From Lasiosphaeria ovina (lineage: Eukaryota > Ascomycota > Sordariomycetes > Sordariales > Lasiosphaeriaceae), in NCBI GenBank assembly GCA_033439765.1, contig JAULSN010000015.1:466084-530083 (forward strand): a stretch of 64,000 nucleotides of DNA, read 5' to 3'. Positions within the stretch are counted from its first letter, which is position 1, and the number at the start of each line of letters is the position of its first letter. The position numbers and the translations under genes were made by a program. Below the pieces are notes generated by a model. The model had not been told where the DNA came from. It searched no databases and saw only the letters and a list, made by a program, of their open reading frames with translations. Of this stretch, positions 25,230-36,621 are shown in pieces.

Positions 25230-27659
25230 AGTAGGAATGGGTATCTGAAAAGAGAGATGGCGGGTGCTGCTCGCTGCCTTGTCAGCGTCTATTCACAGAA
25301 AAAATCCAACACAAACGATATTGCAACACCATCAAGGGAGCTGGAGCTGGAGCGGGAGAGAGAGCTCTTACTAGGCGCAAGCGCAACAACTCGAATAACT
25401 CAGTAAAGAGCGTGTATCCCTCGAGTCTGAATGGGCGCAGCCAATTGGTGCAGACAGATACTCAGTCTGGCACGCCGGCTTGGTTGAGGTGTTGGGGTGA
25501 AGGACGAGCAGGGCGAGGAGAAGTCGACGAGAACGCGCGTGTTCTCGGGGGCGGCACAAGCAGGTGTAGTTGGAAGACGGACTGGGAGAGAAATGGGATA
25601 AGATAACAGAGTTTGGATTCTCCGTCTTCTCGGTTACCAAGGTAGGGAGTGTGGGCAAGCTGTCTGCGCCTTGAAGCCCTGGCGTTGTAACTAGTGTTGG
25701 TCCCGGGGAATGGGAGGCGTGTTATTGCCCAACGTAAAATTAACAGGCTCCCCTAACGCATCGCCAGATGGATGTCCTCTGATTGCTCGCTCGCCAAAAA
25801 AAAATTAGATCTTGTTGGGGAAGGCATGATACCCCCTGTCAACAGAAACTGCCCGGTACGTAGTGACTTTTAATCACTCTGCTGCAGCCGCCTAATGCAC
25901 CGTACCTTGCTAATAGTTCCGTCCTTCCGACCAACCCGGCCAGGTGAATCCACAGCGGCAACCCCCACCGTTCTAACACGACAGTCCTGGGTCCTTGCAG
26001 CATGTACCGCTACTACAGAGCAGTCCCGTCGTCTCGTCTAATTTCACCGCAAAGACAAAGTCAATGATAAGTAATCAGGTCCGCGGCGCGCGCCATCGGA
26101 CAAGCAGACTTCGCATTCGCTTCACTGGAGTCTCGCAAAGCCGCAACTTTATACTACGGCCCGACAAGCGCCAGCACAGCTTCCTTGTTTCCATGTGGAT
26201 TGTGGAACCCATTCGAATCGAGGCCCTAGAAATCTGCAGCGGGCATCTCGCTCAAGGCACGGAGCAAACCCAAGAAGGTAACATTCGCCCTTCGTTCCAG
26301 GGGCATACGAGTGCCCAGCTTCCCGCTATTGTATTTGTAGTAACTCTACGAAGTATTCGCACTCAATGCGGAGTTATAATCTGCTCCGCGATCCGCGGCC
26401 GGAACCCACTGCCATTGACTCGGTCTTGAGCTAAGCTACGGAGTAGAGAGGAGCCGCTCTGTATTCAACAACAACAACAACAACAACAACAGAGGCGGCG
26501 TATATATGTCACATTTTAACGGATATATATCTTGGTGAAGAAAGGGATGTCCCAAGGCAATAATGCCTAACCAGAGGCAAGGAGGCAAACTGCTTCTACA
26601 TCCAGCGGAGAGAGGCAGGCCCATGCCAGTCCCCAAGGCAATGCCATAATCCTTCTCCTTTCCTCCGGTGCATTTGACGTGGAAGAAGTATTGACGAGAC
26701 TGGCAAGCGAGATCCATTGATACTACACAAGATTACGTGTGCTGGCCTAGAACTGGCGGCAACATGATCGGAGTGCGGCCCAGACAATTACTGTTGGTAC
26801 TAGGATGACGCCATGCGAGCAGAATCCCGTGTCTTGCAGGAAGCCCCTCACCTGAAGGCGGCGTGCAGAGGCGCTTTCAAAGAGCTGCGTCTGAACCTCT
26901 GAAGGTTCACCTGTGCATGGCATGGTCGGGCAGACGGGGTGTTTGGAGGCAGTGAAACTGTGTCTGCTGAGGTATCTAGACTTGTCGCGGATAGGATGGG
27001 CCTACCGACTCGATCTTCAATGGGTCTTGTGGGGTAGTAGTGGGCAGCGCGCTAGTCCTAGCTGGGTTAGCCCTGAGGTTTGGTTGAGAGGCCCGCAAGT
27101 AACCTGGCCGCCCCGGCATGGGGCGCGCTTGTCACGACAGGGACCCCAAGGTCAAATTTCATTCAACAGTTGCGGCGGGAGGACGCGGGAGCTGTCGATT
27201 TTTCGCCAGTTGCCCCCCAGGCGAGACTCCAGACTTGCGATTAATCACTATCCCGTCCTGCTTCCATTCCAGTGCGCCTCTCTATCAGTTTACCTGTGCA
27301 TCTCGTCTTGGTCCTTACCTTAGTACCCCTCCGCCGCCAAACGAAACGCAGAAGCTATACGGCCCCCTCGGTTCTCGTTGGTGTTGGTGTTGCTTCGCCC
27401 TGCCCATCCGTCTGTCCGCCCTTTTTAATAAAATTCGACCATTCGGCTGTCTCTTCCTTTAGATACCCGACCAGCCAACTCTAATTCGCCTCTATTACAC
27501 TTGCGGCCATTCCACGCAATATTGGCGCACATTGGCAACCCACATGACAGTCTGCCACAACTAGAAGATACCCGAAAACGCTCTCTTGAACCCCCTCGAC
27601 TGCCTGCTCATAGGCTTCACTCTTTCGAGCTGCGCCGTCCGGTTTTGGAGACCGCCAAG
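25230..27659. promoter_or_regulatory. Divergent FAS1/FAS2 intergenic region
   Basis: This 2.4 kb separates the start codons of the two synthase subunits and must hold both promoters and leaders. No open frame here has a recognisable domain. A (CAA)n run lies at about 26466-26491. The segment just before FAS2 (27240-27480) is CT-rich, as expected for a fungal leader. I could not assign specific transcription factor sites with confidence. Confidence 0.65.
26466..26491. repeat. (CAA)n trinucleotide repeat
   Basis: About eight CAA units in the shared FAS1/FAS2 upstream region. Confidence 0.9.
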
Positions 27660-30600
27660 ATGCGTCCCGAAATCGAGCAAGAGCTCGCCCATACGCTCCT
27701 CGTCGAGCTTCTTGCCTACCAATTCGCCTCGCCCGTGAGGTGGATCGAGACGCAAGATGTCTTTCTCGCCGAGAAGACGGCTGAGCGGATCGTCGAGATT
27801 GGCCCCGCAGACACACTCGGCGTCATGGCCAAGAGAACATTGGCTGCAAAATACGAAGCATACGACGCTGCCAAGTCGGTACAGAGGCAAATCCTCTGCT
27901 ACAACAAGGACGCGAAGGAGATCTACTACGATGTCGATCCGGTAGAGGATGAGCCTGAGCCGGTTGCCGCCGAGGCCAGTGCTCCTGCTGCTGCTGGTGC
28001 CGCTGCTGTCCCAGTTGCTGCCGCGGCTCCTACACCAAGTGCCGGGCCTGCTGCCCAGGTTCCAGACGCTCCTCTTATGGCTGTCGATATTGTGAGGACG
28101 CTCGTTGCACAGAAGCTGAAGAAGCCACTTGGTGATATTCCGTTGAGCAAAGCAATCAAGGACCTTGTTGGAGGTAAGTTGTTTGTACCCCAAAGCGTGC
28201 TCTATACAATTCGCTGACAAAGTTCGCGCGTAGGTAAATCAACTCTGCAGAACGAAATTCTGGGAGACTTGGGCAAAGAGTTCGGGTCCACACCCGAGAA
28301 GCCCGAAGACACACCACTCGATGAACTGGGTGCCTCAATGCAGGCGACCTTCGACGGGAACCTGGGCAAAACGACACAAGGCCTTATCGCCCGTCTTATT
28401 TCATCCAAGATGCCCGGCGGGTTCAACATCACAACAGCGCGGAAATACCTCGAGTCCCGGTGGGGATTGGCCTCGGGCCGCCAAGATGGCGCCCTCTTGC
28501 TAGCCATCACCATGGAGCCAGCAGGACGCCTAGGCTCCGAAGCAGAAGCCAAGGCCTATCTTGACGACGTCTCGCAAAAGTATGCTGCGAACGCTGGCAT
28601 TAGCTTATCGACCGCGGCCGCTGCTGGCCCTGCCGGTGGAGCTGGCGGCGGTATGATGATGGACCCTGCTGCCATTGAGGCCCTCACGAGCGACCAGAGG
28701 GCGCTTTTCAAGCAGCAACTGGAGATTATCGCGAGATATCTCAAGCTGGACATTCGTGCCGGCGACAAGGCTTTCCAGGCGTCGCAGGAGTCCACCAAAG
28801 TACTCCAGACGCAGTTGGACCTATGGACGACTGAGCACGGCGACTTCTACGCCTCTGGGATTGAGCCCGTCTTCAGCTCTCTCAAGGCCCGTGTTTATGA
28901 CTCGTCTTGGAACTGGGTCCGTCAGGATGCCTTGAGCATGTACTTTGATATCATTTTTGGCCGTCTGCAAGCTGTTGATCGCGAGATCGTGAGCCAGTGT
29001 ATCCGGATCATGAACCGGTCCAACCCTACCTTGCTCGAGTTCATGCAGTACCACATCGATAACTGCCCGACTGAGCGCGGAGAGACATACAAGCTCGCTA
29101 AGGAGCTGGGTGTGCAGCTGATCGAGAATTGCAAGGATGTGCTTGCAGCCGATCCCGTTTTCAAGGATGTCGCCATCCCTACTGGTCCCCGTACCACTAT
29201 TGATGCTCGCGGCAACATGAAGTACGAGGAGCTGCCCCGCGCGAGCTGCCGTAAGCTGGAGCACTATGTCCAGCAGATGGCCGAAGGTGGCAAGATCTCG
29301 GAATACGGCAACCGTACCAAGGTTCAGAACGACCTGTCCAAGATCTACAAGCTTATCAAACAGCAGCACAAGCTTCCCAAAACGTCTCAGCTCGAGATCA
29401 AGACGCTCTACGGCGACATCATCCGGTCGTTGGCTATGAACGAGAGCCAGATCATCCCCAAGGACAACGGCAAGCCCAATACCGTTCCCAAGAAGGCCTC
29501 CAAGCCCAAGGGAAAGACGGAGACGATTCCGTTCCTGCATCTCCGCAAAAAGACTCAGCATGGTTGGGACTACAGCAAGAGATTGACCAGTCTTTACCTG
29601 GACTGCCTTGAACAAGCAGCCAAGGATGGTGTTACTTTTGCTGGCAAATATGTGCTGATGACGGGTGCCGGCGCCGGATCCATCGGTGCCGATGTCCTCC
29701 AGGGTCTCATAAGTGGCGGTGCCAAGGTCATTGTTACCACCAGCCGTTTCTCACGTGAGGTCACTGAGTACTATCAGTCCATGTACGCCCGGTTCGGCTC
29801 ACGTGGCTCCCAACTTGTGGTTGTTCCATTCAACCAGGGCAGCGTGCAAGATGTCAACGCCTTGGTCGACTACATTTACGATTCCAAGACCGGCCTGGGC
29901 TGGGATCTTGATTATATTGTTCCTTTTGCTGCCATTTCGGAGCAAGGCCGCCAGATTGACGGCATCGACTCCAAGTCCGAGCTGGCTCATCGCATCATGT
30001 TGACCAACCTCATCCGTCTTTTGGGCAACGTGAAGGCCCAAAAGGCCGCCCACGGTTTCGAGACCCGCCCTGCTCAGGTCATTCTCCCCCTTTCACCCAA
30101 CCACGGTACCTTTGGTAGCGACGGTCTGTACTCGGAGTCCAAGCTCGGACTGGAGACGCTCTTCAACCGGTGGTATGCCGAGGACTGGGCCAACTACCTC
30201 ACAATCTGCGGTGCCATCATTGGCTGGACACGTGGTACTGGGCTCATGTCTGGGAACAACATCGTCGCCGAGGCAGTCGAGAACTTTGGCGTGCGCACCT
30301 TTTCCCAGCAGGAGATGGCCTTCAACCTGCTCGGCCTCATGTCTCCGACCATTGTGGATCTTTGCCAGAATGAGCCCGTGTTTGCGGACTTGAACGGTGG
30401 TCTCCAATTCATCACCAACCTCAACGAGACCATGACCAACCAGCGCAAGACCCTCATGGAGACCAGCGAGATCCGCAGAGCCGTCACCAAGGAGACTTCG
30501 GCGGAGAACAAGATCATCAACGGCGAGGACTCGGAAGTGCTCTATAAGAAGAAGGTCATCGAGCCACGTGCGAACATTAAGTTCGAGTTCCCCAACCTCC

Positions 30601-33364
30601 CAGACTGGAAGGTAGACATCGCCCCGCTGAACGACAAGCTCAAGGGGATGGTCGATCTCGAGAAGGTCGTCGTAGTGACAGGCTTTGCCGAGGTCGGTCC
30701 CTGGGGCAACTCGCGGACGCGCTGGGAGATGGAGGCTCACGGCGAGTTCTCGCTTGAGGGCTGCATCGAGATGGCCTGGATCATGGGTCTCATCAAGAAC
30801 CACAACGGGCCAATCAAGGGCCAACCGTACTCTGGATGGGTCGACGCCAAGACGGGCGAGCCTGTTGATGACAAGGACATTAAGCCAAAGTACGAGAAGT
30901 TCATTCTGGAGCATTCCGGTATCCGCCTTATCGAACCCGAGCTGTTTGGAGGATACGACCCCAACAAGAAGCAGCTGCTTCACGAGGTTGTTATCCAGGA
31001 AGATCTCGACCCCTTTGAGTCATCCAAGGACACGGCAGAGGAGTTCAAGCGCGAACACGGCGACAAGGTGGAGATCTTCGAGATCCTCGAGACTGGCCAG
31101 TACACTGTGCGCATGAAGAAAGGCGCATCCATGTGGATCCCCAAGGCGCTGAGATTTGATCGCCTCGTTGCGGGCCAGATTCCCACCGGCTGGAATGCCA
31201 AGAATTATGGTGTCCCCGACGATATCATTTCCCAGGTCGACCCGGTGGCCCTGTTTGTTCTCGTCTCGACGGTCGAGGCTCTTCTCTCGGCCGGTATCAC
31301 AGATCCCTACGAGTTCTACAAGTATGTCCACGTCTCCGAGGTGGGCAACTGCGTGGGCTCCGGCATGGGCGGCGCAGCTGCTCTCCGGGGAATGCACCGC
31401 GACAGATTCCTCGACAAGCCTCTCCAGAACGACATTCTCCAAGAGTCCTTCATCAACACCATGTCGGCTTGGGTGAACATGTTGCTCATCTCATCGTCCG
31501 GCCCAATCAAGACGCCAGTCGGTGCCTGCGCTACCGCTGTGGAGTCTGTCGATATTGGCTACGAGACCATCATGGAGGGCAAGGCTCGCATCTGCTTCGT
31601 CGGCGGCTTCGACGACTTTGGTGAGGAGGGCTCGTATGAGTTCGCCAACATGAAGGCCACCAGCAACGCCGTCGACGAGTTTGCCCACGGGCGCACTCCC
31701 AAGGAGATGTCTAGACCGACCACCACCACCCGAAACGGATTTATGGAGTCCCAGGGGTGTGGTGTGCAGGTCATTATGACTGCCAAGCTTGCTCTCAACA
31801 TGGGCGTCCCCATCTATGGTATTCTTGCCCTGACGACGACTGCTTCGGACAAGATTGGACGGTCTGTTCCAGCGCCCGGCCAAGGTGTCCTCACCACGGC
31901 ACGCGAGCACCCCGGCAAGTTCCCTTCGCCTTTGCTCGACATCAACTATAGAAGGCGACAGATTGAGCGTCGTACGAAGCAGATCGAGGACGACAAGGAA
32001 GCTGAGCTCCAGTACCTTGCGGCCGAGGTCGAGGCGCTCAAGGCCGAGGGCCGGTCGCAGACGGAGGTGGCCGAGTACGTCGCGGACCGTGCCAAGCACG
32101 TCGAGAAGGAGGCAGAGCGGCAAGTCAAGGAGGTGCTCCGCAGCTTTGGCAACAACTTTTGGAAGGGTGACGCGAGCATTGCTCCTCTGCGCGGTGCGCT
32201 GGCTACGTGGGGTCTCACGATTGACGATCTCGGGGTTGCGTCGTTCCACGGAACGTCGACAAAGGCCAACGACAAGAACGAGTCGTCTGTGATTTGCCAG
32301 CAGCTCGAGCATCTGGGCCGCAAGAAGGGCAATGCCATTCTGGGTATCTTCCAGAAGTACCTCACGGGCCACCCCAAGGGCGCTGCCGGTGCGTGGATGA
32401 TGAACGGCTGCCTTCAGGTGCTCAACACTGGCCTTGTGCCTGGCAACCGCAATGCCGACAATGTCGACGAGGTCATGGAGCAGTACGAATATATCGTCTA
32501 CCCGAGCCGGACGCTGCAGACGGATGGCATCAAGGCCTTCTCGGTCACGTCGTTTGGTTTCGGACAGAAGGGCGCGCAGGCCATCGGCGTGCACCCCAAG
32601 TACCTGTACGCGACGCTGGACGAGCAGACGTTCAACAAGTACCGGGTCAAGGTGGAGGCGCGGCAGAAGAAGGCGTACCGCTACACACACAACGGCATGA
32701 TCAACAACACGCTGTTCGTTGCCAAGGATCACTCGCCGTACACAGACGAGCAGCTCAGCTCGGTCCTGCTGAACCCGGATGCGCGCGTGACCGAGGACAA
32801 GAAGAGCGGGGAGCTCAAGTTTCCGACCGACTTCATGAAGCTGTCGGAGAAGACTTCTACCGGCGCGCAGAACAATGAGACGCTTGCAACTTTAATGGGG
32901 CGGGAAGCGCGCAGGCTGGAGACGATGACGACCAGGGTGGGGTTTGACGTGGAGGAAATCTCGTCGATCAATTCCGACAACGATACGTTCCTGGAGCGCA
33001 ACTTTACAGAGGGCGAGATGAAGTACTGCCTGGCGTCGGGGACAGGACGGTCGCCGCAAAAGGCGTTTGCCGGTCGTTGGACGGCAAAGGAGGCCGTGTT
33101 TAAGTCGTTGGGCGTGGCGAGCAAGGGTGCTGGCGCTGCGGTGAAGGACATTGAGATTCTGTCGGACAAGAACGGGCAGCCGATTGTCAAGGTACGTCAA
33201 GTGTGCGAATGAATGATGTGGGGTTTTGGACGGCTTGTGCTAACTGAACACAGCTGCATGGAAGCGCGTTGGGGGCAGCAAAGAAGGCTGGCGTTAAGGG
33301 TGTGAACGTGTCGATCTCGTACACGGACACGCACGCTGCTGCCATTGCGACGGCGCAACTCTGA
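27660..33364 (+). CDS. FAS2: Fatty acid synthase subunit alpha
   Basis: Three exons, 27660-28173, 28234-33191 and 33254-33364, about 1860 residues, normal for fungal FAS alpha. Introns are 60 and 62 nt (GTAAGT…TAG; GTACGT…CAG). Domains in order: the C-terminal piece of the transferase domain ([20 protein letters not shown]), an Ala/Pro linker (about 105-140), acyl carrier protein with the pantetheine serine at Ser174, ketoreductase with TGAGAGSIG (about 648-656), ketosynthase with GACATAVES (Cys1270), and the phosphopantetheinyl transferase from about 1741 to the end. Together with FAS1 it forms the cytosolic synthase; alpha builds the central wheel and carries chain elongation and self-activation of its carrier domain. 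The first intron splits the ACP just before the modified serine, so correct splicing is needed to make an active carrier. The start at 27660 is the ATG that begins the conserved N-terminus. Confidence 0.97.
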
Positions 33365-34315
33365 AGTGATGATTTTTTTATTTTAACCAGTGTGATATAG
33401 CAGTGTTTTAGTAATTTGTTGTCTCGCTTTTGGGGCGGCGTGCATATGACATGCATTGTACAGGACGATTTTAGAGAACGGCGAGAGCGACTGTTGGCTC
33501 CCTGGTGACTCCGGGGCTCGCGTTAGAAGACCAGACTAGGGATATATAGGGCAAGATTCAGATCATGCTACGGAGACTGGAGCGAATTGAGATGCGTGAG
33601 AAGATGCAAGGTCAACGTGTTTGTGTGTGTGTGTGTCTGTGTCTCATACCTGGCGTCTCTGACAAGAAAGGGGGGGCGTCGGAGAGAGGAGGCGGCCGTG
33701 TCGGCGGCGTCGCCTTATCGCCGTATCTCTTATCGATCCGGATGGGCAACCAATTAGCGGACAAGACATGGGTCTGGGCCGGGGGCCGGCGCTGGCCGAG
33801 GGAGGATCGATCCGCCCCCTTCCCGGCGCCAGACGCCCGCAGCGACGCCAGGCCAACTGGCTGGATAAATAAGGTACCGAGTCCAGCTTCGGCGAGTGGG
33901 TTCTGTGAAACAGTTCTCTCTTACTACGGATTATTACGTTACCAATTACTGTTCGGTGACATTTGTACTAGTAACGGAGCGCATTGGCCTTGTCACTTCT
34001 GCTGTGTATCCATCTGTACGTACTGTACCTGAGGGGGTTATTTGCCGGATTCCTTGCCCCCTTATTATCTTGCTTTTTCTTGCTTGTTCCTCGCAACTTC
34101 GCAACAAGAGGTACCTTGGCCACGACTGAGCGGAAGACGGAGATCTAATTCCCGTGGAGTACAGTACAGTGCAGTGCAGTGCAGTGCAGTGCAGTGCAGT
34201 GCATCAGCAGCCCATCTCCATCAGGCGGCCAGTAAGTCAGTCAATCCAGCTGCATGTCGAGCCAGCAACAAACGCCGCCGCAACAACAGAGCCCAACAAG
34301 ATCCCCGCCCCCGCA
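33365..34315. other. Intergenic region between FAS2 and guanine deaminase
   Basis: Contains the FAS2 3' flank (an AT-rich stretch to about 33420) and the guanine deaminase promoter and leader. A G/T-rich run lies near 33620-33650 and a GCAGT pentanucleotide repeat at 34161-34203. The open frame at 33565-34032 is low-complexity and not convincing as a gene. Confidence 0.6.
34161..34203. repeat. (R-CAGT)n pentanucleotide tandem repeat
   Basis: Two ACAGT units followed by about six GCAGT units, located about 110 bp upstream of the guanine deaminase start, probably in its 5' untranslated region. Confidence 0.9.
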
Positions 34316-35937
34316 ATGGCAACTTCGGCCCCCACCGCAGTGGCCGAGGCCGTGACCGTGGCCGTGACTGCCGCCGGCAAGAACCAGCTTTTCCTCGGCT
34401 CCTTTGTCGACAGCGCCAAGCTCGACGAGCTGCGCTACCTCCACGACGCTGCCGTCGCCGTCGACGCCGCCGGCACCATTATCGCTATCGAGCAGCCGTG
34501 CGACGAGCAAAAGGCCAGGCTAACGGTCCTGCCCCGCCTCGGCTGGGCTGCCGACGCGGTCGAGGTGCATGTGGCGAAGCCGGGCCAGTTCTTCTTTCCT
34601 GGGTTCATAGGTATGTGTTTTTTTTTTGTTTCTCCTCATTTTTTATTTTATTTTAATTATTTTGTGATACATGTCAGAGTGGGGTGAGGGGCGAGTGGTG
34701 ATGGCTTCACAAGAGTGGATCCCAACATGAACATGTGGGACGGGGCGGGACGAAGCTAACAAAAACAGACACGCACCTCCACGCGTCGCAGTATCCCAAC
34801 GTGGGCATCTTTGGCAAGTCGACGCTGCTAGACTGGCTCAACACGTACACGTTCCCGCTCGAGGCATCGCTGGCGGACCCGTCCAAGGCGCGCCAGGTGT
34901 ACAGCCGCGTAATCCGCAAGACGCTGTCGCACGGCACCACGTGCGCGGCCTACTACGCGACCGTCGACGTAGCGTCGACGAACCTGCTGGCCGACCTGTG
35001 CGTGGCGGCAGGCCAGCGCGCGCTCGTCGGCCGCGTGTGCATGGACCAGCTGTCGCCGGCCTACTACCGCGACGAGAGCCCCGAGACCGCCCTCGCCGCC
35101 ACGCGAGCTAGCATCGCCCACATCTCGGCCATCGACCCTGAGCTTGCCCTGGTGCGGCCCGTGCTCACGCCTCGGTTCGCGCCGTCGTGCTCGGCGCCGC
35201 TGATGCGCGGGCTCGGCGCGCTGGCCGCCGAGATGCCGCACCTGCCCATCCAGACGCACATCAGCGAGAACACCAACGAGATCGCCCTGGTGCGCGAGCT
35301 GTTCCCGCCCACCAGCACGGGCGCGCCCGACGACAGCTACGCGGCCGTGTACGACGCCTTCGGCCTGCTGACGGACCGCACTATCCTGGCCCACGGCGTG
35401 CACCTGTCCGAGGCCGAGGCCGACCTGATCGCCGCGCGCCGCGCAAAGGTCTCGCACTGCCCCTGCAGCAACAGCGCCATCACCAGCGGCGCCGCCCGCG
35501 TGCGCTGGCTGCTCGACAAGCACATCTCGTGCGGCCTCGGCACCGACATGAGCGGCGGCTACAGCCCCAGCGTGCTCGAGGCCGCCCGCCTCGCCGCCCT
35601 CGTCAGCCGCCACGTCGCCATGGGCGGCGACGAGAAGGCCAAGCTGAGCGTCGAGGAGGTCCTGTTCCTGGCCACGCGCGGCGGCGCCGACGTCGTCGGG
35701 CTCGCCGATGTCGTCGGCGCTTTTGCCGTCGGCATGCACTGGGACGCCCAGCTCGTCGGCCTCGGCGACGTCAACGCCGACGGCGAGGTCGAAGGCGACC
35801 AAGACGAGGACAACAATGTCGACGTCTTTGGCTGGGAGACGTGGCCCGAACGCGTCGCCAAGTGGGTCTACAACGGTGACGACCGCAACACCAAGCGCGT
35901 GTGGGTCAAAGGCCGCCTGGTGCACGAGCGCAAGTGA
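34316..35937 (+). CDS. GUD1: Guanine deaminase
   Basis: Two exons, 34316-34610 and 34769-35937, encode about 487 residues. The 158-nt intron (GTATGT donor, ACAG acceptor) falls inside the metal-binding signature, joining PGFIG to DTHLHASQYP. The enzyme converts guanine to xanthine and ammonia in purine salvage and catabolism. Amidohydrolase residues visible: His101 and His103 (THLH), the TPRFAPS substrate-arginine motif near residue 234, His262 and Glu265 (QTHISENTNE), His307 (ILAHGVHL), and Asp358 (GLGTDMSGG). The start ATG at 34316 is preferred to the upstream in-frame ATG at 34154, because that extension would translate the GCAGT tandem repeat. Coding bias is very GC-rich. It is the last clear core gene before the accessory region. 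Confidence 0.93.
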
Positions 35938-36621
35938 GCTGTCTGTTTGTCTGTTTCTTGCTTGGTCATTTGGTGTGTTGTTGGGGCCGGGGGGGGAGGG
36001 GGGCGTTTCCAGGCTTGAACTCTGAATCTTATGATGGTAGATGGAGCGGGTGTACCATGTGGTCGCGTCTGACTGTTAGACTAGGGGTAGGGAGACTCTG
36101 ACTATGAAAATGAAACGTGTGAATGATTTCCAGATATTGACATATTTACTTTGTTGCGCCTCCCGAATCTTGCCCTCCTCAACCCTTGCAGACCACAACA
36201 CCCCTCGCCGCTTTTGCTCAGGCGACCACCCGCGAAGCAATCAGGGAAGTGACTGAAATAGGTTTAGACTCGATGGGCAGTGTCCTGAGCCCAGAAGATG
36301 ATAATTGGCAACTTTTCGCGAGGGAAGTGCTTGTACCATGGCTGGGCCCAAAACTGGGACCGCCGAGGAGCACATAAGTACTTGCCCTCCCACCTTGAGA
36401 ATCTGCTCGTAGGGCCTAGTTTATGGCCATCTCTACTACCGGCTTCTTGACATTTTCAAGATTTTACTCTATCATTTCCGTCTATCTTGAGCAGATCGCC
36501 GCATTAGCTCTCAGCTCTCTAGTTAGCTAGATCCACTGACATTAACACGTCACCTATCGCATTGGGGAAATTTCAAATCGATTTTCTATTTTTCTCACGC
36601 CGCCAAAGACAGCTGCCGAAG
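35938..36621. other. Boundary region between core genes and accessory DNA
   Basis: Guanine deaminase 3' flank, then a change to AT-richer sequence. A 63-codon open frame at 36186-36377 has no recognisable domain. The 17-bp string at 36345-36361 (GGCCCAAAACTGGGACC) recurs exactly at about 48153-48169. No obvious terminal repeat of a mobile element could be fixed by eye. Confidence 0.5.

Noticed and set aside
33565..34032. Open frame of 155 codons between FAS2 and guanine deaminase
   Set aside because: Begins in a GT-rich simple repeat and is low-complexity; more likely intergenic.
34154..34315. N-terminal extension of guanine deaminase from an upstream ATG
   Set aside because: It would translate the GCAGT tandem repeat; the ATG at 34316 is closer to the conserved protein.
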